DNA of 64,000 bases from Parapedobacter composti. GTDB lineage: Bacteria; Bacteroidota; Bacteroidia; Sphingobacteriales; Sphingobacteriaceae. The notes beneath the pieces are model-generated. The model did no database searches and was not told where the DNA came from. It was given only the letters and a program-made list of their open reading frames with translations. This document shows positions 51,676 to 62,627 of the stretch, in pieces (the first letter of the stretch is position 1; each line of letters opens with the position of its first letter). Position numbers and translations under genes: made by a program. Location: assembly GCF_900112315.1 (NCBI RefSeq), contig NZ_FOLL01000002.1, positions 1-64,000 on the forward strand. Reading direction: 5' to 3'.

Positions 51676-53610
51676 ATGATGTTAGATTCAAAAGTACCAG
51701 CTGGGCCGTTGGCCGAAAAATGGTCGAAACATAAGTTTAACCTCAAATTGGTCAATCCGGCCAATAAACGTAAATATACCATTATTGTAGTGGGCACCGG
51801 TTTGGCGGGATCGTCTGCTGCCGCTTCGCTGGCCGAACTGGGCTATAACGTGAAAGCGTTCTGCTATCAAGACAGCCCAAGACGCGCCCACTCCATTGCC
51901 GCCCAGGGCGGGATTAACGCCGCAAAAAATTACCAGAACGACGGTGACAGTGTATTCCGCTTGTTTTACGATACCATTAAAGGCGGTGACTACCGTGCTC
52001 GTGAAGCCAACGTATACCGGTTGGCCGAAGTATCCGTAAACATCATTGACCAATGCGTGGCCCAGGGCGTTCCCTTTGCGCGCGAATACGGGGGTTTGCT
52101 GGACAACCGTTCTTTCGGTGGTGCCCAAGTGTCGCGGACGTTCTATGCACGGGGCCAAACGGGCCAGCAACTGCTGCTTGGCGCCTATTCGGCATTGAAC
52201 CGCCAAATCAATAAGGGTACGGTTAAGATGTACAACCGCCATGAAATGCTTGATCTGGTAACTATCGACGGTCATGCACGCGGCATTATCACCCGCAACA
52301 TGGTAACCGGCGCCATTGAAGCCCACGAAGGCCATGCAGTGCTGCTTTGCACCGGTGGATATGGCAACGTGTTTTACCTTTCCACCAATGCTATGGGCTG
52401 CAACGTTACGGCGGCATGGCGCGCACATAAACGCGGCGCCTTCTTTGCCAACCCCTGCTATACGCAGATTCACCCAACGTGCATTCCGGTAACGGGCGAC
52501 CACCAGTCAAAACTCACGCTGATGTCCGAATCGCTGCGTAACGACGGACGGGTGTGGGTACCCAAGACGGTAGAATTGGCACAGAAGCTGCGTAAAGGCG
52601 AAATCAAAATATCAGACCTCAAAGAAGAAGACCGTGATTATTACCTGGAGCGCAAATATCCATCATTCGGCAATTTGGTGCCACGCGACGTAGCTTCGCG
52701 GAATGCCAAAGAAGTGGTGGACGAAGGCCGGGGCGTGGGTGCCTCGGGCATAGCGGTATATCTTGATTTTGAAGATGCCATCAAACGCCTGGGCGAAGAT
52801 ACGGTAAGGGCCAAATACGGCAACCTGTTTGACATGTATTACCAAATTACGGATGAAAACCCATACAAGCAGCCCATGCGGATTTATCCTGCTGTCCATT
52901 ACACCATGGGCGGCCTTTGGGTAGATTATAATTTAATGACCACCGTCCCCGGGTTATATGCACTGGGTGAATGCAACTTTTCCGACCACGGTGCCAATCG
53001 TCTGGGTGCGTCAGCTTTAATGCAAGGACTTGCCGACGGCTATTTCGTGATTCCCTATACTATTGGCGACTATCTTGCTGGACTTGGGTTTGATCCGGTC
53101 GACAGGAACCATCCTGAATTTGAGAAGACGCGTAAAACGGTGGAAGACAACGTACAGCGGCTGCTCTCGCTCAAAGGGTCCAAAACGGTGGATGACATCC
53201 ATAAAAAACTTGGCCACATCATGTGGGAATACTGCGGGATGGCGCGCAACGAGGCCGGATTGATAAAGGCCAAGGGGCAGATACAGGAACTCCGCCGTGA
53301 ATTTTGGAGTGATGTAACCGTGTTGGGCGAAAATGAAGAAATGAACCAATCGCTCGAAAAAGCCGGCCGCGTGGCTGATTTTCTGGAGCTGGGCGAACTC
53401 ATGGTAGACGATGCCCTTAACCGCCGCGAATCCTGCGGAGGACACTTCCGGGAAGAAAGCCAAACCGAAGAAGGTGAAGCCAAACGGGACGACGAGAATT
53501 TCAAGTATGTAGCGGCTTGGGAATACCGGGGCGAAAGCCAACCTGAAGTGCTGCATAAAGAGCCTTTGGAATTTGAGAACGTGAAATTAACGCAACGAAG
53601 CTATAAGTAA
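51676..53610 (+). CDS. sdhA: Succinate dehydrogenase/fumarate reductase flavoprotein subunit
   Basis: A 644-residue FAD subunit carrying the dicarboxylate site. The FAD-binding motif is [20 protein letters not shown] (about residues 34-53). [19 protein letters not shown] (about 72-90) carries the His that binds FAD covalently in this family. HPTCIP, the catalytic-site [10 protein letters not shown] and [20 protein letters not shown] follow. The C-terminal region with [13 protein letters not shown] is normal. Second gene of the operon. Confidence 0.97.
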   Translation: MMLDSKVPAGPLAEKWSKHKFNLKLVNPANKRKYTIIVVGTGLAGSSAAASLAELGYNVKAFCYQDSPRRAHSIAAQGGINAAKNYQNDGDSVFRLFYDTIKGGDYRAREANVYRLAEVSVNIIDQCVAQGVPFAREYGGLLDNRSFGGAQVSRTFYARGQTGQQLLLGAYSALNRQINKGTVKMYNRHEMLDLVTIDGHARGIITRNMVTGAIEAHEGHAVLLCTGGYGNVFYLSTNAMGCNVTAAWRAHKRGAFFANPCYTQIHPTCIPVTGDHQSKLTLMSESLRNDGRVWVPKTVELAQKLRKGEIKISDLKEEDRDYYLERKYPSFGNLVPRDVASRNAKEVVDEGRGVGASGIAVYLDFEDAIKRLGEDTVRAKYGNLFDMYYQITDENPYKQPMRIYPAVHYTMGGLWVDYNLMTTVPGLYALGECNFSDHGANRLGASALMQGLADGYFVIPYTIGDYLAGLGFDPVDRNHPEFEKTRKTVEDNVQRLLSLKGSKTVDDIHKKLGHIMWEYCGMARNEAGLIKAKGQIQELRREFWSDVTVLGENEEMNQSLEKAGRVADFLELGELMVDDALNRRESCGGHFREESQTEEGEAKRDDENFKYVAAWEYRGESQPEVLHKEPLEFENVKLTQRSYK

Positions 53611-53691
53611 TTGGCTTTAGGCCTCAGGTTGAGCCTTATGCCCATCGCATAGTGCTTAAACGCCGGGGACCTAAGCATAACGCATTGTAAT

Positions 53692-54462
53692 ATGAGTGGA
53701 AACATGAACCTGACGCTGAAAGTATGGCGTCAAAAAAATGATAAAACACGGGGAAAATTTGTAACCTATCAAGCCACTAATATTTCGCCCGACATGTCTT
53801 TCCTGGAGATGCTGGACGTCGTGAATGAAGAATTGGTACGTAAGGGAGAAGATCCCATCCACTTTGATCACGATTGCCGGGAAGGCATTTGCGGAATGTG
53901 CTCGCTTCACATCAACGGTAGGCCGCATGGTCCCAAACAAGGTACCACAACCTGTCAACTGCACATGCGCAGCTTCCACGATGGGCAAACCATTGTCATT
54001 GAACCTTGGCGATCCGCTGCTTTCCCGGTTATCAAGGATTTGGCCGTAGACCGTTCCGCTTTTGATCGTATACAACAGGCCGGCGGATACATCAATGTCA
54101 ATACCGGTGGCGTACCCGATGCAAATGCTATTCCAATCCCCAAAAAGGTAGCCGACGAAGCATTTGAATCAGCGACCTGTATTGCCTGCGGGGCTTGCGT
54201 GGCCGCCTGTAAGAATGCATCCGCCATGCTGTTCGTATCGGCCAAGATTTCGCAATACGCGTTATTACCCCAGGGCCAGACCGAGCGCTACAGCCGTGCC
54301 CAAGCGATGGTCGCGCAAATGGATGCCGAGGGCTTTGGCAGTTGCACCAACACCGGGGCCTGCGAAGCAGAATGCCCCGTAGGCATTAAGCTGACCAACA
54401 TCGCCCGGATGAACCGTGAGTACTTCACCGCTAAGATCTTCAAGCAGGAAGAACCCCATTGA
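53692..54462 (+). CDS. sdhB: Succinate dehydrogenase/fumarate reductase iron-sulfur subunit
   Basis: A 256-residue subunit that relays electrons between FAD and heme. The [2Fe-2S] cysteines are in [16 protein letters not shown] and TTTCQLHM (about residues 64-88). The second half has [17 protein letters not shown] and [15 protein letters not shown], which hold the [4Fe-4S] and [3Fe-4S] clusters. Last gene of sdhCAB, 81 bp after sdhA; a strong terminator follows. Confidence 0.96.
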   Translation: MSGNMNLTLKVWRQKNDKTRGKFVTYQATNISPDMSFLEMLDVVNEELVRKGEDPIHFDHDCREGICGMCSLHINGRPHGPKQGTTTCQLHMRSFHDGQTIVIEPWRSAAFPVIKDLAVDRSAFDRIQQAGGYINVNTGGVPDANAIPIPKKVADEAFESATCIACGACVAACKNASAMLFVSAKISQYALLPQGQTERYSRAQAMVAQMDAEGFGSCTNTGACEAECPVGIKLTNIARMNREYFTAKIFKQEEPH

Positions 54463-54488
54463 TAGTCCGCTATCCCGCGGAGTGCCTT

Positions 54489-54540
54489 ATCCATGATATT
54501 CATCTACGCCGACGCGTAGCCGTATCATGGATATTTTTTT
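54489..54540 (+). terminator. Terminator of the sdhCAB operon
   Basis: ATCCATGATA (54489-54498) pairs with TATCATGGAT (54523-54532), with a small inner hairpin CTACGC/GCGTAG and a run of T afterwards. Confidence 0.85.
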
Positions 54541-54567
54541 ATATTTACATGGGTTTAACAGGCAGAT

Positions 54568-57500
54568 GTGAGTACCGTTGTTAAGATAAGGCTTTTACTA
54601 TTGGTATTGACCCTATGTTTTATAGGGACGGCAATTACCATCAGCCTCACGTTCAACGACGAAGAAATCCTGCTTCTTGACGGTCGGAATATACAGCGTA
54701 ACCTCCATGCGCAAGAACAGGTCGTCAATAACTTTATCCAAGACACCAGTCACTTCAACGCCTTCAGGTCAATTGCCGGCAACCCCGGGCTTGCCGAGGA
54801 CGTCATCGACTACTTTGTAAAAAAGCATGATATCTATCCGTTCGTTTATGCCAACAACGAATTGATCTTCTGGGGTACCGATAGGTTCGTGCCGGAAACC
54901 GATGCCGGCATCAGTGACGGGGTGGATATCATCAAAACCGGAAACGGTTGGTATGAATCGATCAAAAAGTCGGCTGGCAATTTTTCGGTCTTGTTCTTAA
55001 TTCCGATAAAAACCGAATTCGAGAAGAATAACACACACCTGCAGAACAGGTTTTCCAAGCGGCTGACCACCACGAACAACCTGGAAATCGCCAATTATGA
55101 CGACCCCCTGGTATACCCCATCCGAAGTATAACCGGAGAATACTTGTTCTCCATCAAGTTACGGAACGGCGAACCTGACTTCTTTTTTTCGAAATTGGGA
55201 CTGGCCATGTGGGTGCTCGCCGGCATTTCAACGGTATTGCTGCTCCATATCATGTGCGTATGGCTGGCCAAACGCGGGCGAGTTTGGTTGTCCATCTTGC
55301 TGTTCACGTGCTCGTTAATGGCTATACGGATACTGGATCTGCATTATGGATTGCTTTCTTCCCATTTTTACTATGGAATTTTCGACCCCCGGAACTTTGC
55401 TTCCAGTTTCCTGTTTCCTCATTTGGGCGGCTTTCTGTTCAATATCTGTGCGTTTACCTGGTCTATCGGGTACATCCACATATTTAAAGACCGATTAACG
55501 CTCCCCTCATGGGGTTACACCAAAGCCGGCCGTGTGGCGTTAATCGCCTTGTTCGCCCTGCTGATTTACCTCGTAAGCTATGGCATTGCTGACATTTTTA
55601 AAGGGCTTATCACCAATTCCGACATCAATTTCGATGTAACCAATATCCTTAACCTGAATGCCTATAGCTGGATGGGGATATTCGCATTATGCCTCAGCAT
55701 CATGGCATTGCTTCTGCTCATCGATCTGCTGGTTGCGCTGGCCCACAAGCTCATACCGGACATCCGCCAGCTACTTTTCGTCCAGATTATCGTTGCGGGA
55801 ATTGCTGCCGCGGTGCACGCCTATTTCGGCGGATTCAATTTACCCGATTTTTCATTCTCCTTTATCCTAATCGTCATACTCATCGGCCTACGCACGTGGT
55901 ACAGCAAACGCGAAGGCCGGATTGAGCTTCCCATTTTCATCTCTACCCTGTTGCTGCTGGCCGCAATCACGGCGATTAAACATAGTCAATATCAGCGCCA
56001 TAAAAAAGAAGAAGAACAAAAACTGGCAATTTCAAGATTAGAAGCCATTGATGATGCCAATGCCATCGCATTATTCTACGACTTGGAAAAGGAGATCCCC
56101 AATGATCCGCTGCTTATTGAATATTTTAGCAGAGGCGGTAAAAAGAGCCGGGAATTGCTCCATGAGCACCTCAAGCGGACTTACCTCAGCGGGCATTTGT
56201 CAAAATATGAGTTCACTGCCGATGCATACGACACCAACTGGATGCCGCTGGGGGGCAGCCCAGCAGGCAAACGCCTGGCTTACCGCGACAAGGTTATTGC
56301 CGGCGCCATAAAAGTATCCGAAAATTTCTACCGTGGCAGCAGCCGCTTCGGCAGTTTTGAATACTTTGCCCAGCTTCCGGTCACCGACGATGAGGGCGAT
56401 CCGCTCGGCATCCTGCTCATTGAACTGAAAAACCGATCGTTCAGCCAGTTATCCCTTTATCCGGATATTTTGGCTGACAGCCGTATCGGCCAGCAGCAGA
56501 CCGAGCTCATCACCCAGCATGCTTACGCGTTTTACCAGGATAATAAGCTGGTAAGCCAATACGGCGACTATGTATATCCGCTTTCCGCGGAGTCCTACCC
56601 TTCCCAACAGCGCAAACATATATCACTGGGCAATGAAGGCGGTTTTGAACACATGATTTACCGGCCGAACAGCAGAACGCTGATTGTAGTCAGCCGACCA
56701 CAGCAAAGCAACTGGATGCAACTGGCGGCATTATCGTTCCTGTTCCTGGTATTTCTGCTTTTTGCCATTCTGGCATTCGTTTGCCGGTGGCTCGTATTGA
56801 CATTGAACAGCAATGGCTTTAGTTTTAGGAACCTTCGCTGGAGTTTTCTGATTCTCACCAACAAAGTATTATACAGCACGCGTATCCAAACGTTTATGGT
56901 TGCCGCGGTTGTATTCACCTTGATTATTACCGGCATCATCACCTTCTTCAGCATCAGCAGCCAGTTCAAAAAGCAGCAAGAAAACGGGGTTCTGAAAGAT
57001 GCCATCGATATTGCCGGCCGGTTGGAATCAAGGATACTGAAAGAAGCCAGTACAAGTGGCGGAATTGCCATGGACGGCCCGCTTAATACACTGGCCGAAT
57101 CCATTGCCTCCGATCTTAACCTATACCGCACGAATGGACAACTGACGTTCTCCACGCAGCCCCGCATCTACGACCTCAAGCTGGTATCCCGTTATATGCA
57201 CCCAGAAGCTTGGTTGCACATGGCTCACTACCAGCGGTCAGAGTTTATCCAGCATGAGCAGATAGGAGATCTCAATTACATTGTCGCATACGCCCCTATC
57301 CGGAACGACACCTATGAACCCGTTGCCTTTCTCAGTCTGCCCTATTACGGCTATCAAAAGGAGTTCGATCAAAATGTCGGATTATTGCTCAACACCTTGG
57401 TTAATATATATGCCTTGGTCATTCTGGTTCTCGGGTTATTCGCCGTCTTTGTCGCCAACAAAATTACCGCTCCTTTAGCACTGGTACAACGCAGTCTTGC

Positions 57501-58344
57501 CAAAACAACCATAGGCCAGCAAAACGAGCCGATTTTCTGGAAACGGCACGATGAAATCGGCAGCCTGATCAGGGAATACAACCTCATGATTGCCGCGTTG
57601 GAACAAAGTGCCAACACCATCATGCGTTCCGAACGGGAATCGGCATGGCGTGAAATGGCGAAACAGGTCGCCCATGAAATCAAAAACCCACTCACCCCAC
57701 TGAAACTGGGCATTCAGCAATTGGAGCGCTCCTGGCGGGAAAAGGATCCCCGGTTCGACGAACGGTTCGAGCGTTTCAGTGCTTCGTTCATCGAGCAGAT
57801 AGAAAGTCTCTCGCGCATTGCCTCCGAATTTTCAGAATTTGCAAAGATGCCAGACACCCAGCTTAAAGAGGTTGATATCTTGGATATCATCAATAAAGCA
57901 GCCGAGGTATTCAGCAACAACGTAGACGTGAACATCCGGATTTCCAACCAATGCGGCACCAATACCATCAAAACACAAGGAGATCCCGATCAACTGCTCC
58001 GCTCGTTCAACAACCTCATCAAGAACTCCATCGAAGCCACGACACTGTCGAAACGCCGATGTTACATTGACATCAGTTTAACGTATGACCCCGACAAGCA
58101 TATCGTCATCGCTATCCGGGATAATGGGCATGGAATAACCCCCGAAGCCAGGGAGAAGCTGTTTCAACCTAATTTCACCACCAAAAGCTCCGGTACGGGC
58201 TTAGGTCTGGCATTCGTAAAGCAAGCCGTTGAGGGAATGGGCGGTAGCATCAGCTATGAAACGCAAGTAGGCAAAGGTACCGTGTTTTATGTACGCATAC
58301 CATCGGCACAAGTCAGGTCAGCAAGGCAACCGGTCGTCGGTTGA
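54568..58344 (+). CDS. Large membrane sensor histidine kinase (NtrY-like)
   Basis: A 1258-residue kinase that uses a GTG start (54568); an ATG two bases earlier is out of frame and meets a stop at once. An N-terminal membrane helix and extracytoplasmic part are followed by several membrane segments between about residues 210 and 480. A second sensor region follows, then a helix pair, a HAMP domain (NKITAPLALVQRSLAKTTIG, about 970), and the dimerisation/His block WREMAKQVAHEIKNPLTPLK (about 1030), which is the NtrY-type H box. The HATPase domain has NNLIKNSIEAT and SGTGLGLAFVKQAVEGMGG. No response regulator is adjacent. It stands alone after sdhCAB; the signal is unknown. Confidence 0.9.
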   Translation: MSTVVKIRLLLLVLTLCFIGTAITISLTFNDEEILLLDGRNIQRNLHAQEQVVNNFIQDTSHFNAFRSIAGNPGLAEDVIDYFVKKHDIYPFVYANNELIFWGTDRFVPETDAGISDGVDIIKTGNGWYESIKKSAGNFSVLFLIPIKTEFEKNNTHLQNRFSKRLTTTNNLEIANYDDPLVYPIRSITGEYLFSIKLRNGEPDFFFSKLGLAMWVLAGISTVLLLHIMCVWLAKRGRVWLSILLFTCSLMAIRILDLHYGLLSSHFYYGIFDPRNFASSFLFPHLGGFLFNICAFTWSIGYIHIFKDRLTLPSWGYTKAGRVALIALFALLIYLVSYGIADIFKGLITNSDINFDVTNILNLNAYSWMGIFALCLSIMALLLLIDLLVALAHKLIPDIRQLLFVQIIVAGIAAAVHAYFGGFNLPDFSFSFILIVILIGLRTWYSKREGRIELPIFISTLLLLAAITAIKHSQYQRHKKEEEQKLAISRLEAIDDANAIALFYDLEKEIPNDPLLIEYFSRGGKKSRELLHEHLKRTYLSGHLSKYEFTADAYDTNWMPLGGSPAGKRLAYRDKVIAGAIKVSENFYRGSSRFGSFEYFAQLPVTDDEGDPLGILLIELKNRSFSQLSLYPDILADSRIGQQQTELITQHAYAFYQDNKLVSQYGDYVYPLSAESYPSQQRKHISLGNEGGFEHMIYRPNSRTLIVVSRPQQSNWMQLAALSFLFLVFLLFAILAFVCRWLVLTLNSNGFSFRNLRWSFLILTNKVLYSTRIQTFMVAAVVFTLIITGIITFFSISSQFKKQQENGVLKDAIDIAGRLESRILKEASTSGGIAMDGPLNTLAESIASDLNLYRTNGQLTFSTQPRIYDLKLVSRYMHPEAWLHMAHYQRSEFIQHEQIGDLNYIVAYAPIRNDTYEPVAFLSLPYYGYQKEFDQNVGLLLNTLVNIYALVILVLGLFAVFVANKITAPLALVQRSLAKTTIGQQNEPIFWKRHDEIGSLIREYNLMIAALEQSANTIMRSERESAWREMAKQVAHEIKNPLTPLKLGIQQLERSWREKDPRFDERFERFSASFIEQIESLSRIASEFSEFAKMPDTQLKEVDILDIINKAAEVFSNNVDVNIRISNQCGTNTIKTQGDPDQLLRSFNNLIKNSIEATTLSKRRCYIDISLTYDPDKHIVIAIRDNGHGITPEAREKLFQPNFTTKSSGTGLGLAFVKQAVEGMGGSISYETQVGKGTVFYVRIPSAQVRSARQPVVG

Positions 58345-58367
58345 GCGGGCTGCAAGCAGCTTCAGCA

Positions 58368-59312
58368 TTATTTCAGCACTACGCTGCCTTGCCCCATAAC
58401 GGCATTGTCTGCATACAGTAACACGGTATACGTACCTTTTTGGAACCCTTTTGGATCTTTCCATTCAATGGTGTAAGAAGCGCCGTCATTTTCGAATTCA
58501 ATGGCCGTTTTGTAGGTATACTGGATCTGATTGCCGCCTTCCAGTTCGAACAACTCGTTACCTGTTTGCGTACGCAAGTTCCCATTAGGGTCAATTACCC
58601 GTAGGTAAACATCATGCATTCCCTTGGCGGCAAGGGGATTATCCGCAATGGTGAAATCAATTGTCAACTTATCCACGCGCCGCGCACGTGTTTCCATGCT
58701 TTCCCGTTCCTTGCTCCGTTCGCGGACACCGTTTATCGCGAGTGCTGACACTTTCAAAGCGGCAGCCCGCTTCACTTTGTCCACCAAATCGGTATTCTCT
58801 TCTTCAAGCTGCGTTACGCGGTTAGTAGAGGATGACACTTCACGCCGTAGATCGTTTCGCTCGGAAATCAGACGGGCATTTTGTCGGCGCAAATCCTCCA
58901 CTTCACTAACGTACTCAGATACCTGTGCTTTGAGTTTCCCGATTTCAAGCCGGGCGTCGGTCAATTGTTCTCGAGTCAGGTTATTTTGCGCCAATTGTGT
59001 TCTCAGCGCCGCGATGGTAGACCGCACACTATCCCGAGCGGCCTGCAACGATGCATTGAGTTCGACGTTTTCATCGGTCAGCCGGTCGAGCTCGGCTTCG
59101 ATGCGATCGATTTCAGCTTGCATGTTTGCTTTATCGCCCGTCAATTCATATACCTGCTCGCCGGTATTCTTATACTTCACATAAAAGTATACATTCGTTG
59201 CCAGCAGCGCCGCAATCGCCACCACGAAAAAATAAATTTTGGTAGAGTCCCGCCTGTTGTCGTCGGGTTGGCTATCGATACCTGTTTCCTGCTTCGTATG
59301 AATTCCTTGCAT
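58368..59312 (-). CDS. Membrane-anchored coiled-coil protein of unknown function
   Basis: A 314-residue protein with a short N-terminal tail, one membrane helix (IYFFVVAIAALLATNVYFYV, about residues 26-45), a long coiled coil (about 50-190) and a C-terminal beta-rich domain (KLTIDFTIADNPLAAKGMHD, EWKDPKGFQKGTYTVLLYAD). The layout suggests an envelope protein with its C-terminal domain in the periplasm. I do not recognise a named family. It lies 75 bp downstream of gmd on the same strand. Confidence 0.75.
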   Translation of the reverse strand: MQGIHTKQETGIDSQPDDNRRDSTKIYFFVVAIAALLATNVYFYVKYKNTGEQVYELTGDKANMQAEIDRIEAELDRLTDENVELNASLQAARDSVRSTIAALRTQLAQNNLTREQLTDARLEIGKLKAQVSEYVSEVEDLRRQNARLISERNDLRREVSSSTNRVTQLEEENTDLVDKVKRAAALKVSALAINGVRERSKERESMETRARRVDKLTIDFTIADNPLAAKGMHDVYLRVIDPNGNLRTQTGNELFELEGGNQIQYTYKTAIEFENDGASYTIEWKDPKGFQKGTYTVLLYADNAVMGQGSVVLK

Positions 59313-59387
59313 GACTTATTCTGCGGCAAACCCTTTCCCCATTTCAGGGTAGCCTCATGCAAAAATTGTTCCAACATCTTTTAGTCA

Positions 59388-60530
59388 TCAGGAGTGCGGT
59401 TCATATCCGTCGCCGAATCCACCGTTGCGGAGGTATTCTTCTTTACGCATCAGCCGTAAATCGGACAGCACCATGTCTTTCACCAATGCGCTAAGATCAT
59501 ACTTCGGCTCCCAGCCCAACTGCTGGCGGGCTTTTGTGGCATCGCCTATCAGTAAATCCACCTCGGTAGGCCGGTAATACGTCGGGTCTACAGTAACAAC
59601 CGTCTGCCCGAATTTGACCGTTGCTGGGTCTATCGCCAGCGCCGTCAGCCGTTGCTCGTCTGCATCGATAATCACCCCTTTTTCCTGTTCACCTTTTCCG
59701 CTGAATTCCACTTCAATACCCAGCTCGGCAAAGCTCATGCGTACAAAGTCGCGCACCGTGGTTGTAACACCGGTGGCTACCACGTAATCTTCGGGCGCTT
59801 CCTGCTGCAACATCAGCCACATCGCTTCTACGTAATCCCTGGCATGGCCCCAATCACGTTGTGCAGAAAGGTTACCGAGGTACAGCTTATCCTGTAACCC
59901 CAGGGCGATACGTGCTACCGCCCGGGTTATTTTACGTGTCACAAACGTCTCGCCCCGTATCGGGCTTTCGTGATTAAACAGAATGCCGTTACAGGCATAC
60001 ATCCGATAAGCCTCCCGGTAGTTCACCGTTATCCAGTAGGCATACAGCTTTGCCACGGCATAAGGGCTCCGCGGATAAAACGGTGTCCGCTCATGTTGTG
60101 GAACCTCCTGCACCAATCCATAGAGTTCAGATGTAGCAGCCTGGTAAAAACGGCATTTGCGGTCTAATCCCAGCAACCGGATCGCCTCCAATATGCGCAA
60201 TGTACCTAACCCATCGGCATTGGCCGTATACTCCGGGGTATCAAAACTAACTTTTACGTGGCTCTGTGCGCCCAGGTTATAGATCTCATCCGGCTGAGTC
60301 TCCTGCACGATGCGGATAATATTTGTGGCATCGGTGAGGTCTCCGTAATGCAGCGTCAAGCGACGATCAGGATCGTGTGGATCCTGATAGAGGTGATCAA
60401 TCCGGTCAGTGTTAAATAAAGAGCTTCTCCGCTTGAGCCCGTGTACCCGATATCCCTTTTCCAATAGAAATTCAGCCAGGTATGCCCCATCTTGCCCCGT
60501 TATTCCGGTAATCAATGCTGTTTTTGACAT
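59388..60530 (-). CDS. gmd: GDP-mannose 4,6-dehydratase
   Basis: A 380-residue short-chain-dehydrogenase-type enzyme that converts GDP-mannose to GDP-4-keto-6-deoxymannose, the precursor of GDP-fucose and related sugars. The NADP-binding motif is [20 protein letters not shown] (residues 5-24). The catalytic set is ATSELYG (Thr and Glu) and [15 protein letters not shown] (Tyr-x3-Lys, about 155-162). [20 protein letters not shown] matches the family. It begins 2 bp after the stop of rfbA, so the two are almost certainly co-transcribed. Confidence 0.96.
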   Translation of the reverse strand: MSKTALITGITGQDGAYLAEFLLEKGYRVHGLKRRSSLFNTDRIDHLYQDPHDPDRRLTLHYGDLTDATNIIRIVQETQPDEIYNLGAQSHVKVSFDTPEYTANADGLGTLRILEAIRLLGLDRKCRFYQAATSELYGLVQEVPQHERTPFYPRSPYAVAKLYAYWITVNYREAYRMYACNGILFNHESPIRGETFVTRKITRAVARIALGLQDKLYLGNLSAQRDWGHARDYVEAMWLMLQQEAPEDYVVATGVTTTVRDFVRMSFAELGIEVEFSGKGEQEKGVIIDADEQRLTALAIDPATVKFGQTVVTVDPTYYRPTEVDLLIGDATKARQQLGWEPKYDLSALVKDMVLSDLRLMRKEEYLRNGGFGDGYEPHS

Positions 60531-60532
60531 CG

Positions 60533-61408
60533 CTATACGTTACTCTTTTTTAAGACCGACTTTAACAGGTACTGCCCGTAACCGCTCTTCAGCAGCGGCT
60601 GCGCTACAGCCTCAAGCTGCTGTTCATCGATAAAGCCCATGCGGTATGCCACCTCCTCAATGCAGCCGATCTTTAGGCCCTGTCGTTCCTCAATTACCTG
60701 TACAAACTGGCCGGCCTGCATGAGCGAGGTAAACGTGCCTGTATCCAGCCATGCCGTGCCGCGGCTGAATACGCCTACCTTAAGCCGTTGTTGTTGAAGG
60801 TACACTTTATTTACATCCGTAATTTCGTACTCGCCCCGTGCGGAAGGTTGGATGTGTTTGGCGATTTCAATGACCGAATTGTCATAAAAATACAGACCCG
60901 GCACCGCATAGTTGGATTTGGGGCGGGTAGGTTTTTCTTCGATAGACACCACGTTGCGCTGCTCATCGAACTCTACAACCCCGTATCGTTCAGGATCGGA
61001 TACCGGGTAGGCGAACACCACGCCACCATCGGGGTCGGCACTCCGCTGGAGCAAGCGCGAGAGTCCTTCCCCGTGAAAGATGTTATCGCCCAAAATCAAC
61101 GCTACCTTGTCGTTTCCGATGAAATCGGCTCCGATGACGAATGCTTGGGCGAGCCCATTTGGAACGGCCTGTTCGGCATAGGTAAATGTACACCCGATTT
61201 GCGAGCCATCCCCCAATAGTTTACGGAAAGCCGGTAAATCATGGGGGGTAGAGATGATCAGCATTTCCCGTATACCTGACAGCATCAGTGTAGACAGCGG
61301 GTAATAGATCATGGGCTTGTCATACACCGGCATGAGCTGCTTGCTCACAGCTAATGTCAAGGGGTGCAACCGCGTTCCTGATCCCCCAGCTAAAATGATA
61401 CCTTTCAC
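60533..61408 (-). CDS. rfbA: Glucose-1-phosphate thymidylyltransferase
   Basis: A 291-residue enzyme making dTDP-glucose, the first step toward dTDP-rhamnose. The nucleotide loop is [20 protein letters not shown] (residues 3-22), followed by [26 protein letters not shown] (metal-binding Asp, about 110) and the C-terminal [14 protein letters not shown]. It is followed 2 bp later by gmd. The rest of the dTDP-rhamnose genes (rfbB, rfbC, rfbD) are not in the window. Confidence 0.96.
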   Translation of the reverse strand: MKGIILAGGSGTRLHPLTLAVSKQLMPVYDKPMIYYPLSTLMLSGIREMLIISTPHDLPAFRKLLGDGSQIGCTFTYAEQAVPNGLAQAFVIGADFIGNDKVALILGDNIFHGEGLSRLLQRSADPDGGVVFAYPVSDPERYGVVEFDEQRNVVSIEEKPTRPKSNYAVPGLYFYDNSVIEIAKHIQPSARGEYEITDVNKVYLQQQRLKVGVFSRGTAWLDTGTFTSLMQAGQFVQVIEERQGLKIGCIEEVAYRMGFIDEQQLEAVAQPLLKSGYGQYLLKSVLKKSNV

Positions 61409-61483
61409 CTGTTTTTTCTTGATTTAAATACGCTTCAGGGCGTAAAAGTATTAATTTTAGCCTGAAACCGGAAGGCGGTGAAC

Positions 61484-62011
61484 TTATTTTGCAGCCTTAA
61501 CCGTGAAGGATACACCAACGTCGCCCCAAAGCAGGGTTACCGTACCGGTTTTATCCGCCTTGATGGTAAATTGTTCTGCATGCGGCTGTCCGGCAGTCGG
61601 CACAGCGGTTATGCGCAGTGCATCCTGCGACTCATCATAACGGGTGCCCCACTGATCCCAGATTTTGTTGAAGATGATGGTCATGCGCTGCTCATCTGGT
61701 ATTGAATACAAACTGTACTTACCTGCCGGCAGGCGTTGCCCTTCTACCAGCACATCCCGGTTTACCTCAAAGGTGGTGGCTTCATTGGCTCCTGTACGCC
61801 AAACCTTGCCCAATGGGGCCACATCTACACCTAACTGCCGCCCCTTCAACGAGGGTTTGCTGTAGTGGATGGTTATTGTCACCCCGTCAGCGGTAGTCGC
61901 CACTGTACTATCTGGCGGACTTGCCCGCTGGCTTTTGTCCTGCTGAGCAAACGCCAGCGTCGATATTGCCGTTGCCAACAAAAAGGATAGAATTTGTGCT
62001 TTCATCATCAT
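61484..62011 (-). CDS. DUF2911 domain-containing exported protein
   Basis: A 175-residue protein with a signal peptide (MMMKAQILSFLLATAISTLAFAQQ) and the DUF2911 pattern: ITIHYSKPSLKGRQLG, VAPLGKVWRTGANEATTFEV, GKYSLYSIPDEQRMTIIFN and WGDVGVSFTV. These are common in Bacteroidota; function unknown. It follows a lipoprotein gene on the same strand by 27 bp. Confidence 0.9.
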   Translation of the reverse strand: MMMKAQILSFLLATAISTLAFAQQDKSQRASPPDSTVATTADGVTITIHYSKPSLKGRQLGVDVAPLGKVWRTGANEATTFEVNRDVLVEGQRLPAGKYSLYSIPDEQRMTIIFNKIWDQWGTRYDESQDALRITAVPTAGQPHAEQFTIKADKTGTVTLLWGDVGVSFTVKAAK

Positions 62012-62038
62012 TCAAAAATTAGGTTTACAATAATGTGA

Positions 62039-62566
62039 TTATTTAAGCCTTTCAAAATTAAACACGAGATACCCTGTGTTGCCATCCAGCTGCAACGGCA
62101 TACGCAACACCATTTGGTCCGCGTCGGCATACGCCAGATCCAAACGGTATCCGGCTGTCACATTGCTGGGTTTATCGCCCGGATATATTTTTTTGAATTG
62201 GAATTGAGGTTCGCCGATCCCCTTTCCTGGATTGTAAATGGACCAGACAATATTCCGTACCGCACCGGGCGCGCACAGTTTGCCTTCCGCATCAAACGTG
62301 ATGCTTCCCTTGCCGTTGTTCGGCAGGTTCCATACGCTACCGACGAAACACTCTGCGGGCGCCTCCTCGAAGACCGTTTTTACACTGTAAGCCGCCGGGA
62401 AGCTCTCTTTATCAATCGACTGAAGCACCCACTGGCCTTTTACCCCACTCCGCCAGGCCGCGGCCGAGGGCGAACCGCCTACGGCCGCTTGTTTAGGGGT
62501 GCAGGACTCCAAAAAAAGGCCCAGGCAAACGGCAAAGGCAAACGGAAAAATGAACTTTTTTGTCAT
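62039..62566 (-). CDS. Lipocalin-like lipoprotein of unknown function
   Basis: A 175-residue lipoprotein (FAFAVCLGLFLESCTPKQ, lipobox LESC). WRSGVKGQWVLQSID near residue 40 and the strand-rich remainder (GSITFDAEGKLC, YRLDLAYADADQMVLRM, GYLVFNFERL) suggest a lipocalin-like barrel. No catalytic motif. Likely co-transcribed with the DUF2911 gene. Confidence 0.7.
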   Translation of the reverse strand: MTKKFIFPFAFAVCLGLFLESCTPKQAAVGGSPSAAAWRSGVKGQWVLQSIDKESFPAAYSVKTVFEEAPAECFVGSVWNLPNNGKGSITFDAEGKLCAPGAVRNIVWSIYNPGKGIGEPQFQFKKIYPGDKPSNVTAGYRLDLAYADADQMVLRMPLQLDGNTGYLVFNFERLK

Positions 62567-62596
62567 GTTAAACAGCTATTGTATGATTACGTATTG

Positions 62597-62604
62597 TACT
62601 TTTG
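62597..62604 (+). promoter_or_regulatory. Candidate -7 element for the small membrane protein gene
   Basis: TACTTTTG matches TAnnTTTG and lies 23 bp before the ATG at 62628. No well-spaced -33 element is seen. Confidence 0.35.
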
Positions 62605-62627
62605 TGATGTAAAGATAAAAGATTTGC

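Noticed and set aside
51688-52503. Minus-strand open frame of 271 codons
   Set aside because: It is antisense to sdhA, whose FAD-binding motif and active site are encoded on the other strand.
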